Assembly: GCF_003260975.1 (NCBI RefSeq)
Contig: NZ_CP030041.1
Span: 4,281,501 to 4,345,500, forward strand
DNA: 64,000 bases
From: Echinicola strongylocentroti
Lineage (GTDB): Bacteria > Bacteroidota > Bacteroidia > Cytophagales > Cyclobacteriaceae
Reading direction: 5' to 3'
Shown here one piece after another: positions 63,111 through 64,000 of the stretch. The notes under the pieces were generated by a model, which saw nothing but the letters and a program-made list of their open reading frames with translations, was not told where the DNA came from and searched no databases. A program made the translations under genes and the position numbers. Positions within the stretch are counted from its first letter, which is position 1, and each line of letters opens with the position of its first letter.

Positions 63111-63306
63111 CTGAAAGAGTTAAGATTTTAGAGAATGTTAGAGGGGGGGTACCCTTAATTGTATCGGTGTAGGTCTTGCAATAGTGGGATTAGGTGCTGC
63201 TGCAATTGCTTCAGGCCCCATTGGCTGGGCATGGGGTATTGGGGTAGGAGCCACTTCAGCAGGAGGCTTACTTAGTGCTTATGGTTGCGGTTATGATTTA
63301 GCGTAA
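63111..63306 (+). pseudogene. Broken third double-glycine peptide gene
   Basis: If a T4 run at 63126-63129 had one more T and a G7 run at 63143-63149 had one fewer G, the reading is [M/L]KELRFLENVRGG followed by the core TLNCIGVGLAIVGLGAAAI-type sequence with a second Cys near the end (GCGYDLA). The start is CTG instead of ATG and the leader-side sequence lost about 10 bp relative to 62548. The core frame ends with TAA at 63304. It resembles the other peptides in size, Cys pair and GG site, but its core sequence is different. It looks non-functional as read. Confidence 0.65.
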
Positions 63307-63311
63307 TAGAA

Positions 63312-63518
63312 ATGATCATGAACAGAGAAAAATCTATAACATTTACCATCTTTGTCTGTTTTGGGTTATCTGTTGGTCTTTTGATTTTACAGTTAATCAA
63401 GTTTGATGGTATTTCAAATGATGGATTGATGACAAGTTCTTCTTTTATTGCTTTTTGCCTGCTTTCTGTGGGATTAGGGATCCTAGGTGCGGTAAGAATC
63501 AAGAATCAGAAAGCTTGA
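63312..63518 (+). CDS. Small two-helix membrane protein (third cassette)
   Basis: This 68-aa protein (ATG 63312; 63318 is possible) has two hydrophobic helices (SITFTIFVCFGLSVGLLIL and FIAFCLLSVGLGILGAV) and a basic tail RIKNQKA. It is not closely similar to the 62765 protein but has the same layout after a peptide gene. An immunity-like role is inference. Confidence 0.6.
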   Translation: MIMNREKSITFTIFVCFGLSVGLLILQLIKFDGISNDGLMTSSSFIAFCLLSVGLGILGAVRIKNQKA

Positions 63519-63634
63519 CTACCAGCCATATAAGTTTGAATTTAATAATATCCAGAAGGGCAATTGTAAGTCCTTTTGGGTATTCTTGATATTGATTTAC
63601 TTATTGTAATGGTATAGGGCGTGAGCTAGTAGAT

Positions 63635-63811
63635 ATGGATAGGGGTTTAATAAAAGGAGGGGTAATTGTACTTCACCTTATTGTCATGATCGTTTTACTG
63701 TTGGATTTATTTGAAATAGTGACCAACAAGTACATACCTGTAATCTGCTATGCTGTTATTTTAGCTTTGCTTGTATTAACTCTAATGCTAAAGAAAAGAA
63801 AGTTTTTTTAA
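63635..63811 (+). CDS. Small membrane protein (58 aa)
   Basis: This protein has two hydrophobic stretches (VIVLHLIVMIVLLLDLF and VICYAVILALLVLTLML), a short loop with NKYIP, and a basic tail KKRKFF. There is no strong ribosome site. It probably belongs to the island's tail as another immunity- or accessory-type protein. No family is recognised. Confidence 0.5.
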   Translation: MDRGLIKGGVIVLHLIVMIVLLLDLFEIVTNKYIPVICYAVILALLVLTLMLKKRKFF

Positions 63812-63908
63812 CAATTGACACGGTACAGCTAAGTGGATTTATAATGAAACTTTGGGGTCAAGCGGTTGCTGACTACGAATTTAATAACCAGTTTACTGTT
63901 TAGTTCTT

Positions 63909-64000
63909 ATGAAACCATTTTTGATTTTATTGGTCTATTCATTGGCTTTATATTTATCAACACTTTTGTTGATCGACTTTGAGGGGATGCTGCTGAACGA
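63909..64000 (+). CDS. Start of a hydrophobic protein, cut by window end
   Basis: MKPFLILLVYSLALYLSTLL begins an open frame that runs off the window. A signal or membrane segment is clear, and the rest is not visible. Confidence 0.4.
   Translation, partial: MKPFLILLVYSLALYLSTLLLIDFEGMLLN

Noticed and set aside
1..64000. tRNA and rRNA genes
   Set aside because: I looked for cloverleaf-like T-loop sequences and rRNA-like stretches between genes and saw none; a tRNAscan run would settle it.

Overview
The window reads as chromosomal DNA of a Bacteroidetes bacterium, most likely a marine-type member of the Cytophagales (Cyclobacteriaceae, Echinicola/Algoriphagus-like). The grounds are a SusC/SusD pair, Bacteroidetes promoter motifs (TAnnTTTG), several families typical of the phylum (DUF2723, GWxTD, DUF3822, TIGR02757, DUF1573, PepSY-like) and few strong Shine-Dalgarno sites. 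I saw no tRNA, rRNA or CRISPR array.

Layout. 0-8.5 kb: the end of a polysaccharide-utilisation locus, with SusC (5' end probably outside the window), SusD and two lipoprotein sulfatases, pointing to a sulfated glycan. 8.9-11 kb: small secreted or lipoprotein genes, including a 59-aa protein translationally coupled to two PepSY-like proteins. 11-12.4 kb: a gene-free stretch full of palindromic dispersed repeats. 12.4-46.9 kb: mostly housekeeping genes (rlmB, Lrp, MATE, MFS, prfB with its +1 frameshift, ilvE, cobalamin adenosyltransferase, LolD-type ATPase, gatC, plsC, globin, NfeD, LysM protein, pyrE, coaD, three Nudix hydrolases, a RecD-like helicase), interrupted at 40.1-41.0 kb by an 885-bp segment with 28-bp terminal inverted repeats. 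47.0-47.7 kb: a satellite cassette with a double-glycine-type peptide and a small membrane protein. 48-57.6 kb: a CNMP/CBS/DUF294 protein, a HAD hydrolase, a cell-wall cluster (SGNH hydrolase, LD-carboxypeptidase, PBP4), DUF423, YggS, GH3 and LysE. 57.7-58.3 kb: a VapBC toxin-antitoxin pair.

The most notable part is 58.6-64 kb, a peptide-export island. It holds a GT1-type glycosyltransferase, a C39-peptidase ABC exporter whose peptidase end is put out of frame by one missing base just before the catalytic Cys codon, a small HTH protein, and then repeated cassettes of [inverted-repeat operator - GG-leader Cys-containing hydrophobic peptide - tiny membrane protein - hairpin]. One cassette is intact (62.5-62.9 kb). 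A second, related one is broken by two homopolymer indels (63.1-63.3 kb). A third, inverted and 15 kb away at 47 kb, is about 88% identical in the peptide but has lost the second Gly of the GG site. This looks like a class II bacteriocin-type system caught during duplication and decay, possibly tied to a glycosyltransferase.

A second sequence-level signal is a 170-190 bp structured repeat (11371-11560 and 40775-40946). Its nested helices show compensatory base changes between the two copies, so structure rather than protein appears to be conserved.
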